From Mesorhizobium sangaii (GTDB lineage Bacteria > Pseudomonadota > Alphaproteobacteria > Rhizobiales > Rhizobiaceae), in NCBI RefSeq assembly GCF_014207355.1, contig NZ_JACHEF010000008.1, forward strand, positions 248,001 through 312,000: a DNA stretch of 64,000 nucleotides, read 5' to 3'. This document shows positions 41,054 to 50,007 of the stretch, one piece after another (position 1 is the stretch's first letter; every line of letters begins with the position of its first letter). The translations under genes were made by a program, and so were the position numbers. The notes beneath the pieces were generated by a model that worked only from the letters and a program-made list of their open reading frames with translations, was not told the DNA's origin and ran no database searches.

Positions 41054-41965
41054 ATGTCAGTTCGCCATTTCACCGATCTTTCCGCCGTTTCCGAAGGCGA
41101 TCTGCGCTTCATGCTTGACGATGCGGTGGTGCGAAAGGCTCGCCTCAAGGCTGGCGAGCGGACCAAGCCGCTCGAAGGCAAGGTGCTGGCGATGATCTTC
41201 GACAAGCCCTCGACGCGCACCCGTGTGTCCTTCGACGTCGGCATGCGCCAGCTCGGCGGCGAAACCATCATGCTGACCGGCACCGAAATGCAGCTCGGCC
41301 GCTCCGAGACCATCGCCGACACCGCCAAGGTGCTGTCGCGCTACGTCGACGCGATCATGATCCGCACCACCTCGCATGAGCGATTGCTCGAACTGACCGA
41401 GAACGCCACTGTTCCGGTCATCAATGGACTGACCGACGACACCCATCCCTGCCAGCTGATGGCCGATATCATGACCTTCGAGGAGCATCGCGGTCCGGTT
41501 GCCGGCAAGACCATCGCCTGGACCGGCGACGGCAACAATGTGCTGCATTCGCTGCTCGAAGCCTCGGCGCGGTTCCGCTTCAACCTCAACGTCGCCGTGC
41601 CCGAAGGCAGCGAGCCGGAGCAGAAGCATATCGACTGGTCGCAGGCGCATGGCGGCAAGCTGCACTTCACCCGCTCGCCCGAGGAAGCCGTCGACCAGGC
41701 CGACTGCGTCGTCACCGATTGCTGGGTGTCGATGGGCCAGGAGCATCGCGCCCGCGGCCACAACGTGTTCTCGCCCTACCAGGTCAATGCCAAGCTGATG
41801 GCGAAGGCCAAGCCGGAGGCGCTGTTCATGCACTGCCTGCCGGCGCATCGCGGCGAGGAAGTGACCGACGAGGTCATTGATGGGCCGCATTCGGTGGTCT
41901 TCGACGAGGCCGAGAACCGGCTCCATGCCCAGAAGGCCGTGCTCGCCTGGTGTCTCGGCGCTTGA
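41054..41965 (+). CDS. argF: Ornithine carbamoyltransferase
   Basis: This 303-residue enzyme makes citrulline from ornithine and carbamoyl phosphate. The carbamoyl-phosphate motif is KPSTRTRVSFDVG near residue 50, the second site is HPCQLMADI near 130, and the ornithine-side motif HCLPAHRGEEV is near 265. It is co-transcribed with argD. A strong stem-loop lies between its stop and hslO. Confidence 0.96.
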   Translation: MSVRHFTDLSAVSEGDLRFMLDDAVVRKARLKAGERTKPLEGKVLAMIFDKPSTRTRVSFDVGMRQLGGETIMLTGTEMQLGRSETIADTAKVLSRYVDAIMIRTTSHERLLELTENATVPVINGLTDDTHPCQLMADIMTFEEHRGPVAGKTIAWTGDGNNVLHSLLEASARFRFNLNVAVPEGSEPEQKHIDWSQAHGGKLHFTRSPEEAVDQADCVVTDCWVSMGQEHRARGHNVFSPYQVNAKLMAKAKPEALFMHCLPAHRGEEVTDEVIDGPHSVVFDEAENRLHAQKAVLAWCLGA

Positions 41966-42031
41966 TCTCTGGGGGTGTGATGCCTATCTGCGCCGCATCA
42001 CGCAAATCAAGCGCGTTTCGAAGCATGCGCC

Positions 42032-42060
42032 CTCCAGGGCGGCATGGCCGCGCCCTGGAG
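42032..42060 (+). promoter_or_regulatory. Strong hairpin enclosing the hslO Shine-Dalgarno
   Basis: ctccagggcg at 42032-42041 and cgccctggag at 42051-42060 form a perfect 10-bp GC-rich stem with a 9-base loop. The GGAG that would serve as the hslO Shine-Dalgarno (42057-42060, seven bases before the ATG) is the last part of the 3' arm. The following ctttgt is a short T-tract. It is either a terminator of argDF or a translational switch for hslO, possibly both. Confidence 0.6.
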
Positions 42061-42067
42061 CTTTGTC

Positions 42068-43078
42068 ATGTTGGAAACCTATCAAGTGACTGAACATCAC
42101 CCCAAACTCGGCGAATTTGGCTACGCCGGCGACGATCACGTTGTGCCCTTCGAGGTCGGCCCGCTCGATGTGCGTGGCCGTACCGTCCAGCTCGGGCCGA
42201 TGCTCGACGCCATCCTTAGCCGTCACGACTATCCCGAGCCGGTCGCCCGCCTGCTGGCGGAAGCCTGCGTGCTGACTGTGCTGCTCGGCACCTCGCTGAA
42301 GTTCGAGGGAAAGTTCATCCTGCAGACCCGCACCGACGGGCCGGTCGACATGCTGGTGGCGGATTTTTCCACGCCCTCGGCACTGCGCGCCTATGCCCGC
42401 TTCGATGCCGACCGGCTGGAGGCGCTGGTCGCGGCAGGTGAAACGTCTCAGCAGACGCTGCTCGGCAGCGGCGTCCTGGCGCTGACCATCGACCAGGGCG
42501 CCCACACGCAGCGCTATCAGGGTATCGTCCAACTCGATGGCGAAACGCTGGAAGACGCGGCCCGCACCTATTTCCGCCAGTCGGAGCAGATCCCGACCGA
42601 TATCAGGCTTTCGGTGGCCAAGCTGCTGACGCCTGGCGTCGGCGGTGCCCGCGAGCAGTGGCGTGCCGGCGGCATCCTGGCGCAGTTCCTGCCGCAGTCG
42701 CCCGAGCGCATGCGCGTTCCGGACCTGCCGGGCGGCGATGGCGATCCGCGCGAGGAGATCCACGATCCGGCCGACAATTCCTGGCAGGAACTGCTGGCAT
42801 TGCTCGGCACTATCGAGCCGACCGAACTGATCGACCCGACGATCGGCGCCGAGCGGCTGCTCTACAGGCTGTTCCACGAGCATGGCGTGCGCGTCTTCGG
42901 CGGCGTACCGGTCGCCGACCAGTGCTCATGCTCGAGGGATAAGATCCGCGGCATCCTCGAGGGCTTCTCGGCGCAAGAGATCAAGGACAGCACCGAAGAT
43001 GGCGGCATCCACGTCGCCTGCGAATTCTGCTCGAAGCAATATGACTTCGATCCGGCGGAATTTGCGGCGGCGCAGTAG
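42068..43078 (+). CDS. hslO: Redox-regulated chaperone Hsp33
   Basis: This 336-residue holdase is activated by oxidation. The C-terminal zinc centre is complete: CSCS (C-x-C) near residue 287 and CEFC (C-x2-C) near 320. The N-terminal segment KLGEFGYAGDDHVVPFEV is the conserved Hsp33 start. I chose ATG 42068; a start at 42044 would lie inside the hairpin loop. It protects proteins under oxidative heat stress. Its Shine-Dalgarno is sequestered in a stem. Confidence 0.95.
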   Translation: MLETYQVTEHHPKLGEFGYAGDDHVVPFEVGPLDVRGRTVQLGPMLDAILSRHDYPEPVARLLAEACVLTVLLGTSLKFEGKFILQTRTDGPVDMLVADFSTPSALRAYARFDADRLEALVAAGETSQQTLLGSGVLALTIDQGAHTQRYQGIVQLDGETLEDAARTYFRQSEQIPTDIRLSVAKLLTPGVGGAREQWRAGGILAQFLPQSPERMRVPDLPGGDGDPREEIHDPADNSWQELLALLGTIEPTELIDPTIGAERLLYRLFHEHGVRVFGGVPVADQCSCSRDKIRGILEGFSAQEIKDSTEDGGIHVACEFCSKQYDFDPAEFAAAQ

Positions 43079-43120
43079 AGAACGCGCCTCACTGGCTGCT
43101 TGGCGGCCGGTGAGGCGAAG

Positions 43121-43513
43121 CTAGTTCACCGTCCGCCGCGTCCCCGGCAGATCCAGCGAGAAGGCGGGGATGGCGATGTCGAACGTCTCGCCCCGCTTGT
43201 TGCGCATCGTGTAGTGCCCGACCATGATGCCGGACGGTGTCGAAAGCGGGCAACCGGACGTGTATTGATAGCTGTCGCCGGGATTGAGTTCGGGCTGGTC
43301 GCCGACGACGCCGGGACCGCGCACCTCCTCGACCCGGCCGGTGCCGTCGGTGATGTGCCAATAGCGCGACAACAGCTGCACGAACTCGTCCGACTGGTTG
43401 TCGATCGTTATCTGATAGCCCCAGACATAGCGGTTCTCCGACGGATCCGAGCGGTCCTCCAGATAGAACGGCCTGACCTGCACTTCGATGTTGCGCGTCA
43501 CGGCGCGGTACAT
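43121..43513 (-). CDS. apaG: ApaG/DUF525 family protein
   Basis: This is a 130-residue single-domain beta-sandwich protein. Family landmarks are present: the conserved YRAVTRNIEVQVRPFY start, WGYQITIDNQS, the glycine-rich EEVRGPGVVGDQP loop (pyrophosphate-binding-like), and FDIAIPAFSLD. The start at 43513 follows the known N-terminus; the frame extends upstream without support. ApaG's molecular role is still unclear. It is convergent with hslO and divergent from the glycosyltransferase. Confidence 0.92.
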   Translation of the reverse strand: MYRAVTRNIEVQVRPFYLEDRSDPSENRYVWGYQITIDNQSDEFVQLLSRYWHITDGTGRVEEVRGPGVVGDQPELNPGDSYQYTSGCPLSTPSGIMVGHYTMRNKRGETFDIAIPAFSLDLPGTRRTVN

Positions 43514-43736
43514 AAGCGGCTCCAAAACAATCCAGGTCGAACTGTCCTCGCTCCGAGCGAGCAGGTCAACGTGCGCGTCTTGTCGCGCCTGGCCTGAAAG
43601 GCAGGTGCCGGCAAAGAATGTCATTTAAGTGACACATGACAATGGTGGTGTGCACGAAGCGGGCGACTCGGCGCTCTGTCGAACTGTTGAAAACGGCCAT
43701 CACGCGGGCCGTCTTTTCTGGAGTGGCCAGGTCTCG

Positions 43737-44888
43737 ATGGAACTCATCCTCATAGCCGCCTCGCTTTCGATCGCTCTCATCCTCTCAAACCTCGCCAGCA
43801 TCCTGCTCGCCGCTTCGCGTCTGAAGCGGCGCCGCACCATCGCGCCGCCTGCCGGCAAGCCGCGGCCGGTGTCGATTATCGTGCCGTCGCGTGGCGTCGA
43901 GCCGTTCACGCACGAGACGCTGGAGCGCGCCTTCTCGCTCGACTGGCCGCGCTACGAACTGGTCTTCTGCGTCGCCCATGCGGACGATCCGGTGGTCAGG
44001 CTGATCCGTGCAGCCATCGCCCGTTTTCCCAAGGTGCCGGCACGCCTGCTGATCGGCGACGACCGCATCAGCGCCAACCCGAAACTCAACAATTGCGTCA
44101 AGGGTTGGGAGGCGGCGCGCCACGATTGGGTTGTCCTGGCCGATTCCAACGTGTTGATGCCGAGAGACTATGTCCAGCACCTGATGGCTGCGTGGCGGCC
44201 GGACACCGGCCTTGTTTGCTCGACGCCGATCGGCTCGCGACCGGCTGGCTTCTGGGCCGAGGTCGAATGCGCTTTCCTGAACACGCTGCAGGCACGCTGG
44301 CAATATGCCGGCGAGGCGCTTGGCCTCGGCTTTGCCCAGGGCAAGAGCATGCTTTGGAACAAGCCTATGCTCGACGCCAGTGGCGGCATCCGTGCCCTTG
44401 CCGCCGAGATCGCCGAGGACGCTGCCGCGACCAAGCTGGTCAATGGCCTTGGCCTGCGCGTCAATCTCGTCGCCGCGCCCTTCGAGCAACCGCTCGGCCG
44501 GCGCACCTTTGACGAGATCTGGTCGCGTCAGGCCCGTTGGGCCCGCCTGCGCCGCGTCACATTCCCGCTGTACTTCGCACCCGAAATCCTGACTGGCGCG
44601 GTGGTGCCGCTGCTGCTTGCGCTGGTTGCGGCATCGGCTGCAGGCGTCAGCCTCTGGGCAACGGCCATTGCCGTGCTGTCGGCCTTCTACCTTCCGGAAT
44701 GCGCCCTGGCCTGGTCCAAGGGCTGGTACCTGTCGCCGCGCATGGTTGCGGCGATCATGATGCGCGACCTGATCCTGCCGGCGATGTGGGCGCGCGGCTG
44801 GCTTGGCGGCGTCGTCGACTGGCGCGGCAACGCGATGACCATTGGCACCAAGGCGGCCGAGCTGGAAGAGACGCCGTCCGGCGCCTGA
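43737..44888 (+). CDS. Ceramide glucosyltransferase-like protein (GT21)
   Basis: This 383-residue membrane glycosyltransferase has an N-terminal anchor helix, a GT-A domain and several C-terminal hydrophobic helices. GT21-type motifs are VSIIVPSRG, FCVAHADDPV, DDRISANPKLNN, LADSNVLMP, the late acidic AEDAAATK, and the acceptor motif QARWARLRR (Q/R-x-x-R-W type). Family members add sugar to ceramide or diacylglycerol, so a glycosphingolipid or glycolipid product on the inner membrane is likely. The start at 43737 is preferred over 43629 because the membrane helix starts there. Confidence 0.82.
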   Translation: MELILIAASLSIALILSNLASILLAASRLKRRRTIAPPAGKPRPVSIIVPSRGVEPFTHETLERAFSLDWPRYELVFCVAHADDPVVRLIRAAIARFPKVPARLLIGDDRISANPKLNNCVKGWEAARHDWVVLADSNVLMPRDYVQHLMAAWRPDTGLVCSTPIGSRPAGFWAEVECAFLNTLQARWQYAGEALGLGFAQGKSMLWNKPMLDASGGIRALAAEIAEDAAATKLVNGLGLRVNLVAAPFEQPLGRRTFDEIWSRQARWARLRRVTFPLYFAPEILTGAVVPLLLALVAASAAGVSLWATAIAVLSAFYLPECALAWSKGWYLSPRMVAAIMMRDLILPAMWARGWLGGVVDWRGNAMTIGTKAAELEETPSGA

Positions 44889-44902
44889 AGGCCAAAGACC
44901 TT

Positions 44903-46093
44903 TTACTTGGCCGACTTCAGCGCCTGTTCGATGTCTTCCAGAAGATCGTCGGTATCCTCCAGGCCGACCGACAGCCTGAGCGTGCCCGGCCCGATGCCGA
45001 GTTCGGCGCGGGCCTCGTCGCTCAGATTCTTGTGCGTCGTCGTCGCCGGATGGGTGATCAGGCTCTTTGCATCGCCGAGATTGTTGGAGATCAGTACGAT
45101 GTCGAGCGCGTTCTGCAAGGCGAAGGCAGCCTGCTTGCCACCCTTGACGTCCAGGCAGATCAGCGTCGAGCCGCCCGACATCTGCTTTTTGACGATGGCC
45201 GCCTGCGGGTGGTCGGCGCGGCCGGGATAGATGACGCGGGCGATTTCGGGCCGCCCGGCCAGGAAATCCGCGATCTTGCCGGCGCTTTCCGTCTGCTGGC
45301 GAACGCGCAGCGGCAGCGTCTCCAGCCCCTTCAGCAGCGTCCAGGCATTGAACGGCGACAGGCTCGGGCCGGTGTGGCGGAAATAGTCGTGCAGGTTCTC
45401 GTCGATCCATTTCTTGTCCGACAGGATGACGCCGCCGAGACACCGCCCCTGGCCGTCAATATGCTTGGTCGCCGAGTAGACGACGATGTGCGCACCGAGC
45501 TGCAGCGGCTTCTGCTGCAGGGGCGTGGCAAAGACATTGTCGACGATCAGCCGCGCACCGATCGAATTGGCAAGCGTGGCAACCGCGGCGATGTCGACCA
45601 CTTCCAGCGTCGGGTTGGTCGGGCTTTCCAGGAAGAACAGCTTGGTGTTCGGCTTGACCGCCTTTTCCCAGTTGGCGATGTCGGTGCCGTCGACCAGTGT
45701 CGCCTCGATGCCGTATTTCGGCGCCAGCGTCTCGACCACCCAGCGGCAGGAGCCGAATAGCGCGCGCGCCGCCACGATATGGTCGCCGGCCCTGGCGCTG
45801 CACAACAGCGCGGCCGTCACCGCGGCCATGCCCGATGCGGTGGCGCGCGCGTCCTCGGCGCCTTCGAGCGCGCACATGCGCTTTTCGAACATATCGACGG
45901 TCGGATTGGCGTAGCGCGAATAGATGAACCCCGGCTCCTCGCCCTTGAAGCGGGCTTCGGCGGCCTGCGCCGTTTCGTAGACATAGCCCTGGGTCAGGTA
46001 CATCGCCTCGGAGGTTTCGCCGAAACCGGAACGCAGGGTTCCGCTATGCACGAGTGTCGTTTGAGGCTTCCAGTTACGCTTCTTAGTGCTCAT
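44903..46093 (-). CDS. metZ: O-succinylhomoserine sulfhydrylase
   Basis: This 396-residue PLP enzyme of the Cys/Met-metabolism family makes homocysteine directly from O-succinylhomoserine and sulfide. The substrate and PLP region is YSRYANPTVDMFE, and the Schiff-base lysine lies in VYSATKHIDGQGR. MetZ rather than MetY or MetB is supported by the motif pattern and by a SAM-II riboswitch in its leader, the standard arrangement in rhizobia. Longer frames upstream run through the riboswitch. It is regulated by premature termination when SAM is high. Confidence 0.94.
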   Translation of the reverse strand: MSTKKRNWKPQTTLVHSGTLRSGFGETSEAMYLTQGYVYETAQAAEARFKGEEPGFIYSRYANPTVDMFEKRMCALEGAEDARATASGMAAVTAALLCSARAGDHIVAARALFGSCRWVVETLAPKYGIEATLVDGTDIANWEKAVKPNTKLFFLESPTNPTLEVVDIAAVATLANSIGARLIVDNVFATPLQQKPLQLGAHIVVYSATKHIDGQGRCLGGVILSDKKWIDENLHDYFRHTGPSLSPFNAWTLLKGLETLPLRVRQQTESAGKIADFLAGRPEIARVIYPGRADHPQAAIVKKQMSGGSTLICLDVKGGKQAAFALQNALDIVLISNNLGDAKSLITHPATTTHKNLSDEARAELGIGPGTLRLSVGLEDTDDLLEDIEQALKSAK

Positions 46094-46111
46094 CGCTTTT
46101 GTTCCAGACAC

Positions 46112-46142
46112 AAAAAAACCGGCCGCGAAAGTCGCAACCGGT
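46112..46142 (-). terminator. Riboswitch-controlled terminator before metZ
   Basis: On the minus strand, an 11-bp stem (accggttgcga / tcgcggccggt, with G-U pairs) and a three-base loop are followed by seven T (46112-46118). The structure ends 18 bases before the metZ ATG. It is the expression platform of the SAM-II riboswitch. Confidence 0.88.
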
Positions 46143-46167
46143 CCATACGGCCTTGCGGCCCGACGGT

Positions 46168-46220
46168 CCTTTAGCGACTTGTTTAACGTGGCTGCAAGCC
46201 GACCGGCCAAATCACCACGG
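46168..46220 (-). promoter_or_regulatory. SAM-II riboswitch aptamer of metZ
   Basis: The minus strand carries the SAM-II signature: a CGTGG / CCACG stem, the conserved GTGATTTG after the first arm, AAACAAGTCG in the junction, and the pseudoknot-forming GCTAAAGG at the 3' end. The order and short length (about 52 bases) match the Rhizobiales metZ/metA leader RNA. SAM binding would stabilise the pseudoknot and favour the downstream terminator. Confidence 0.9.
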
Positions 46221-46366
46221 GATAACGACCCTTTAGACCCGCGCCACGCTTGCGTCAATTGCCGGCTTGATTAAGAGGTTTGTACCAAGCAGGTTCCGCA
46301 AAACTGTTCCACCGTTTTGCGGCAAGAACCTGCGAACAGAAAATCGCCTGGCCTAGGAGTGGAGCC

Positions 46367-47461
46367 TTGCGGCAGACAGGCATTCTTCCCGATCAGGACA
46401 TTTCGGCGCTGTTCCAGTCCGGCGCGCTAAAGTCGGCGCGCGCGTTCGATGCCGATCAGATACAGCCGGCGAGCCTGGATCTGCGGCTCGGCGACAAGGC
46501 CTGGCGGGTGCGGGCCTCGTTCCTGCCGGGTCCCAACCACAAGGTTTCGGAAAAGCTCGACCGGCTGCAGCTGCACGAGATCAATCTTGCCGAGGGCGCG
46601 GTGCTGGAGACAGGCTGCGTCTATATAGTGCCCTTGCTTGAAAGCCTGGCATTGCCGGCGGACATTTCGGCTTCGGCCAATCCGAAGAGTTCGACCGGGC
46701 GGCTCGACATCTTCACCCGCGTCATGACCGACCGCGGCCACGAGTTCGACAAGATCGCCGCCGGCTATCACGGCCCGCTCTATCTCGAGGTCAGCCCGCG
46801 CACCTTTCCGATCGTCGTGCGCACAGGTTCGCGTCTGTCCCAGATCCGGTTCCGCACCGGCAATGCACTGCTCTCGGAAGCCGAGCTGCATGACCTGCAT
46901 CGCGCCGAGATGCTGGTCGCAACCGAGCCGCCGAACATTTCCGGCGGCGGCATCGCACTGTCGATCGATCTCAACGGCGATCAGAACGGCCTGGTCGGCT
47001 ATCGCGGCAAGCATCACACCGGTCTCGTCGATGTCGACAAGCGCGCGGCACAAGAGGTCGTCGACTTCTGGGAGCCGATCCACAAGAGCGGCGCCGGTGA
47101 GCTGGTGCTCGATCCCGATGAATTCTACATCCTCGTCAGCCAGGAAGCCGTGCATGTGCCGCCGCTCTACGCCGCCGAGATGACGCCGTTCGATCCGCTG
47201 GTCGGCGAGTTCCGCGTCCACTATGCCGGCTTCTTCGATCCGGGTTTTGGCCACTCGGCGTCCGGCGGCACCGGCAGTCGCGCGGTGCTCGAAGTGCGCA
47301 GCCACGAAGTGCCGTTCATCCTCGACCATGGCCAGATCGTCGGCCGGCTGGTCTACGAGCATATGCTGAAGCGGCCGCAGGCTCTCTACGGCACCGATCT
47401 CGGCTCCAACTACCAGGCGCAAGGCCTGAAGCTGTCCAAGCATTTCCGCCCCGCGCGCTGA
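46367..47461 (+). CDS. dcd: 2'-deoxycytidine 5'-triphosphate deaminase, double-length
   Basis: This 364-residue protein converts dCTP to dUTP. It is nearly twice the usual Dcd length (about 190) and has two related dUTPase-like halves: ALPADISASANPKSSTGRLDIFTRVM in the first and FDPLVGEFRVHYAGFFDPGFG in the second. A TTG start at 46367 is supported by AGGAG seven bases upstream. An in-frame TTG at 46280 would begin in the leader and is less likely. It is divergent from metZ. Confidence 0.9.
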   Translation: MRQTGILPDQDISALFQSGALKSARAFDADQIQPASLDLRLGDKAWRVRASFLPGPNHKVSEKLDRLQLHEINLAEGAVLETGCVYIVPLLESLALPADISASANPKSSTGRLDIFTRVMTDRGHEFDKIAAGYHGPLYLEVSPRTFPIVVRTGSRLSQIRFRTGNALLSEAELHDLHRAEMLVATEPPNISGGGIALSIDLNGDQNGLVGYRGKHHTGLVDVDKRAAQEVVDFWEPIHKSGAGELVLDPDEFYILVSQEAVHVPPLYAAEMTPFDPLVGEFRVHYAGFFDPGFGHSASGGTGSRAVLEVRSHEVPFILDHGQIVGRLVYEHMLKRPQALYGTDLGSNYQAQGLKLSKHFRPAR

Positions 47462-47561
47462 ACCCAATTCCCGTCGCGCAATAGACTTGCCTGCGCTGGC
47501 TCGTCATGCTTGGCTGCCTTTCTGGTCGCCAAGCTGGCGGCGTTCAAGGGGAACCAAGAAA

Positions 47562-48335
47562 ATGCGGATTTCGAAATGGATCATATCGGCAGCAGGTGCT
47601 GCCGTGCTGGTGATAGCGGCCGGCTCTCTGTCGGCGCAGGCTGCTGAGAAACTGAAGATCGGTACCGAGGGTGCCTATCCGCCGTTCAACACCATCACCC
47701 CGGACGGCAAGGTCGTCGGCTTCGATATCGACATCGCCAATGCGCTGTGCGCGCAGATGAAGGTCGAGTGCGAGATCGTCACCCAGGACTGGGACGGCAT
47801 TATCCCCGCCCTGCAGGCCAAGAAATTCGATGCCATCATCGCCTCTATGAGCATCACCGAGGAGCGCAAGAAGCAGGTCTCCTTCACCAACAAATATTAT
47901 ACGACACCACTCGCGCTGGTGGCGCCGAAGGATACCGAACTCACCTCGACCGAACCGGCAGCGCTTGCCGGCAAGACGGTCGGCGCCCAGGCTTCGACCA
48001 CGCAGGCCGACTATGCCCAGAATGTCTATGGCAAGGCAGGCGCGGAGGCCAAACTCTACCCGACCCAGGAAGAGGCGATCACCGACCTGACGAACGGCCG
48101 TCTCGATGCCGTCATCTCTGACAAGTTCGTGCTGGTGGACTGGTTGAAGAAGGCAAGCGACGGCTGCTGCAAGCTGGTCGGCGACGTCAAGGGCACGGAG
48201 ACCCAGGCCGGCATTGCCGTTCGCCTGGAAGACACCGCGCTGCGCGACAAGTTCAATGCGGCGATAGACGCCATCGTTGCCGACGGCACCTACAAGAAGA
48301 TCCAGGCCAAGTACTTCGACTTCGATATTTATTGA
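47562..48335 (+). CDS. Basic-amino-acid-type ABC transporter binding protein
   Basis: This 257-residue periplasmic receptor has a clean signal peptide (ends SAQAAEKLK). Lobe 1 carries the SBP_bac_3 motifs IGTEGAYPPFNTITPDGKVVGFDIDIANALC and FDAIIASMSITEERKKQVSFT. The sequence resembles HisJ/ArgT-like lysine/arginine/ornithine receptors, including the CEIV and DGCCK cysteines. No permease or ATPase gene is beside it, so it probably serves a transporter encoded elsewhere. ATG 47562 follows a Shine-Dalgarno AGGGGAA. Confidence 0.88.
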   Translation: MRISKWIISAAGAAVLVIAAGSLSAQAAEKLKIGTEGAYPPFNTITPDGKVVGFDIDIANALCAQMKVECEIVTQDWDGIIPALQAKKFDAIIASMSITEERKKQVSFTNKYYTTPLALVAPKDTELTSTEPAALAGKTVGAQASTTQADYAQNVYGKAGAEAKLYPTQEEAITDLTNGRLDAVISDKFVLVDWLKKASDGCCKLVGDVKGTETQAGIAVRLEDTALRDKFNAAIDAIVADGTYKKIQAKYFDFDIY

Positions 48336-48352
48336 GGCCGGCTGCAGCTCGG

Positions 48353-48799
48353 TCAGCCGCGAAACAGATGCTCTTTTGCGGCGCCGAGGCATGCGTGAAA
48401 ACGGCCGATAAAGAGCAATTCTCGCACAGCCAACCGCTTCCTACCCCAGAAAGCGATGGTCTGCTTCTCCTCGTCAAGCGAGGCCCTTGATCCCGCCCCC
48501 AAGGGAAACAGCTGCTTGTCCAGGCACCCGAAGACATGGGCCCTGGCGGAATCGATGCCGCAGGCTTTGGCACTATCGTTCAATCTGTTGCTGCGAAGTG
48601 CCGAGGTCATCCGATCCGCATTGCGTATCAGGAACCCGATCTGCGCTCTCGAGTATCCCGTGCTCAGAAGCCGGTTCGTCATCGCCGTACGGGCTTCGCG
48701 ATAGGATTTTGCGCTGCATTGTCCCGCACTGTAGGCCACTGAAGGAGAGGCGAAGACGATCGCCAGGACTACGGATGCAAGACCAAGTCGCATGCCCAT
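48353..48799 (-). CDS. Hypothetical secreted protein
   Basis: This 148-residue protein has a good signal peptide (LASVVLAIVFASPSVAYSAG) and a compact helical body with four cysteines (GQCSAKSY, AKACGID, FGCLDKQ, HACLGAA) that could form two disulfides in the periplasm. No domain is recognised. It is in the same direction as gguC, after it in transcription, with 25 bp between, so it may be co-transcribed with gguC. Confidence 0.68.
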   Translation of the reverse strand: MGMRLGLASVVLAIVFASPSVAYSAGQCSAKSYREARTAMTNRLLSTGYSRAQIGFLIRNADRMTSALRSNRLNDSAKACGIDSARAHVFGCLDKQLFPLGAGSRASLDEEKQTIAFWGRKRLAVRELLFIGRFHACLGAAKEHLFRG

Positions 48800-48824
48800 C
48801 GCCCGATCCTTCTGGCGCCTGGCC

Positions 48825-49817
48825 TCAAAGCGCCTTCACCGCCACCTTCACCGGCTGCTCGATTTCGAGTGGATTGCGTAGCGGCAGGCCAAAATCCTTG
48901 GCCTCGATCTCGAACACATCGCCGGCCTCTGTCTTGATGCCGTCGGCAAAGGACAGCGTCGCCGTTCCGAACATGTGCACATGCACGTCGCCCGGCTGGC
49001 GGAAGGCCGCATATTTGAAGTGGTGGTGTTCGAGATTGGCGATGGTGTGCGACATGTTCGCTTCGCCAGACAGGAACGGCTTTTCCCACAGCACCTCGTT
49101 GTTGCGATAGATGCGCGAGCTGCCGCGGATGTCGGCGGGCAGGTCGCCGATCAGGATCTCCGGCCCGAACGCCGCGTTGCGCAGCTTGGAGTGGGCCAGG
49201 AACAGATAGTTCACGCGCTCGGTGACGTGATCGGAAAATTCATTCGACAGCGTAAAGCCGACGCGGAACGGCGCGCCATCGTCGCCAATGACATAGATGC
49301 CGGCCACTTCCGGCTCTTCGCCGGCGTCCTTGGCGAAGGCCGGCGACAACAGCGCGGCGCCTGGCGCCACCGCCATCGTACCGTTGCCCTTGTAGAACCA
49401 TTCCGGCTGCACGCCGATCTGGCCTTTCGCCGGCTTGCCGCCCTCCAGCCCCATGCGGAACATCTTCATCGAATCGGTCAGTTCCTCCTCGCCGTCGGTG
49501 CTCAGCTTCTTGTGCATGGAATCGCGCGTCGCGGCCGATCCGAGATGCGTCAGTCCGGTGCCGGTCAGATGCAGGTGCGCCGGATCGGGGTGGTTGATCG
49601 GCGACAGCAACCTTCCCTTCTTGTAGGCGGCATCGAGATCGATTGTCTCGCCAAGCCCCTTGCGTTCGATCAGCGCGACGAGGCCGACGCCGGTCCGGGC
49701 GGCCTCCATCGCCAGCGAATAGACGCTGCGCGCGCCATTGATGATGCGGGTCTTGCCGCCGTTGCGGGCAACGACACGGATGGTCTCGGCGTCATCGAGA
49801 ATTTGGGAGATCAGCAT
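48825..49817 (-). CDS. gguC: GguC, AraD1-family (FAH-like) enzyme
   Basis: This 330-residue fumarylacetoacetate-hydrolase-fold protein shows the metal ligands in GFTLSNEFSDH and its neighbourhood and the substrate loop VQPEWFYKGNG. GguC proteins of the AraD1 type act on sugar acids; a role in arabinose or galactose catabolism is likely. It is the last sugar gene of the chvE-gguA-gguB-gguC order known from Agrobacterium. The start is ATG 49817. It lies 190 bp after gguB, so it may have its own promoter. Confidence 0.88.
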   Translation of the reverse strand: MLISQILDDAETIRVVARNGGKTRIINGARSVYSLAMEAARTGVGLVALIERKGLGETIDLDAAYKKGRLLSPINHPDPAHLHLTGTGLTHLGSAATRDSMHKKLSTDGEEELTDSMKMFRMGLEGGKPAKGQIGVQPEWFYKGNGTMAVAPGAALLSPAFAKDAGEEPEVAGIYVIGDDGAPFRVGFTLSNEFSDHVTERVNYLFLAHSKLRNAAFGPEILIGDLPADIRGSSRIYRNNEVLWEKPFLSGEANMSHTIANLEHHHFKYAAFRQPGDVHVHMFGTATLSFADGIKTEAGDVFEIEAKDFGLPLRNPLEIEQPVKVAVKAL

Positions 49818-50007
49818 GATGAATCCTCTCTCATTTGCCTTGGCAGGGGCTGCCGGAACGGCAAACCTTGCCCAGCGCGGCCGGGACTTCGTCCATGCCA
49901 CGGGTGAAATTCTCCATTCGGATTGCGCTCGCGAGCCTGGTCAGGGGGACTTCGTTTCGTGCCGCCGTGCAGCGCCGCGATGTGACCCGTATGCCTTCCT
50001 GTTTCCC

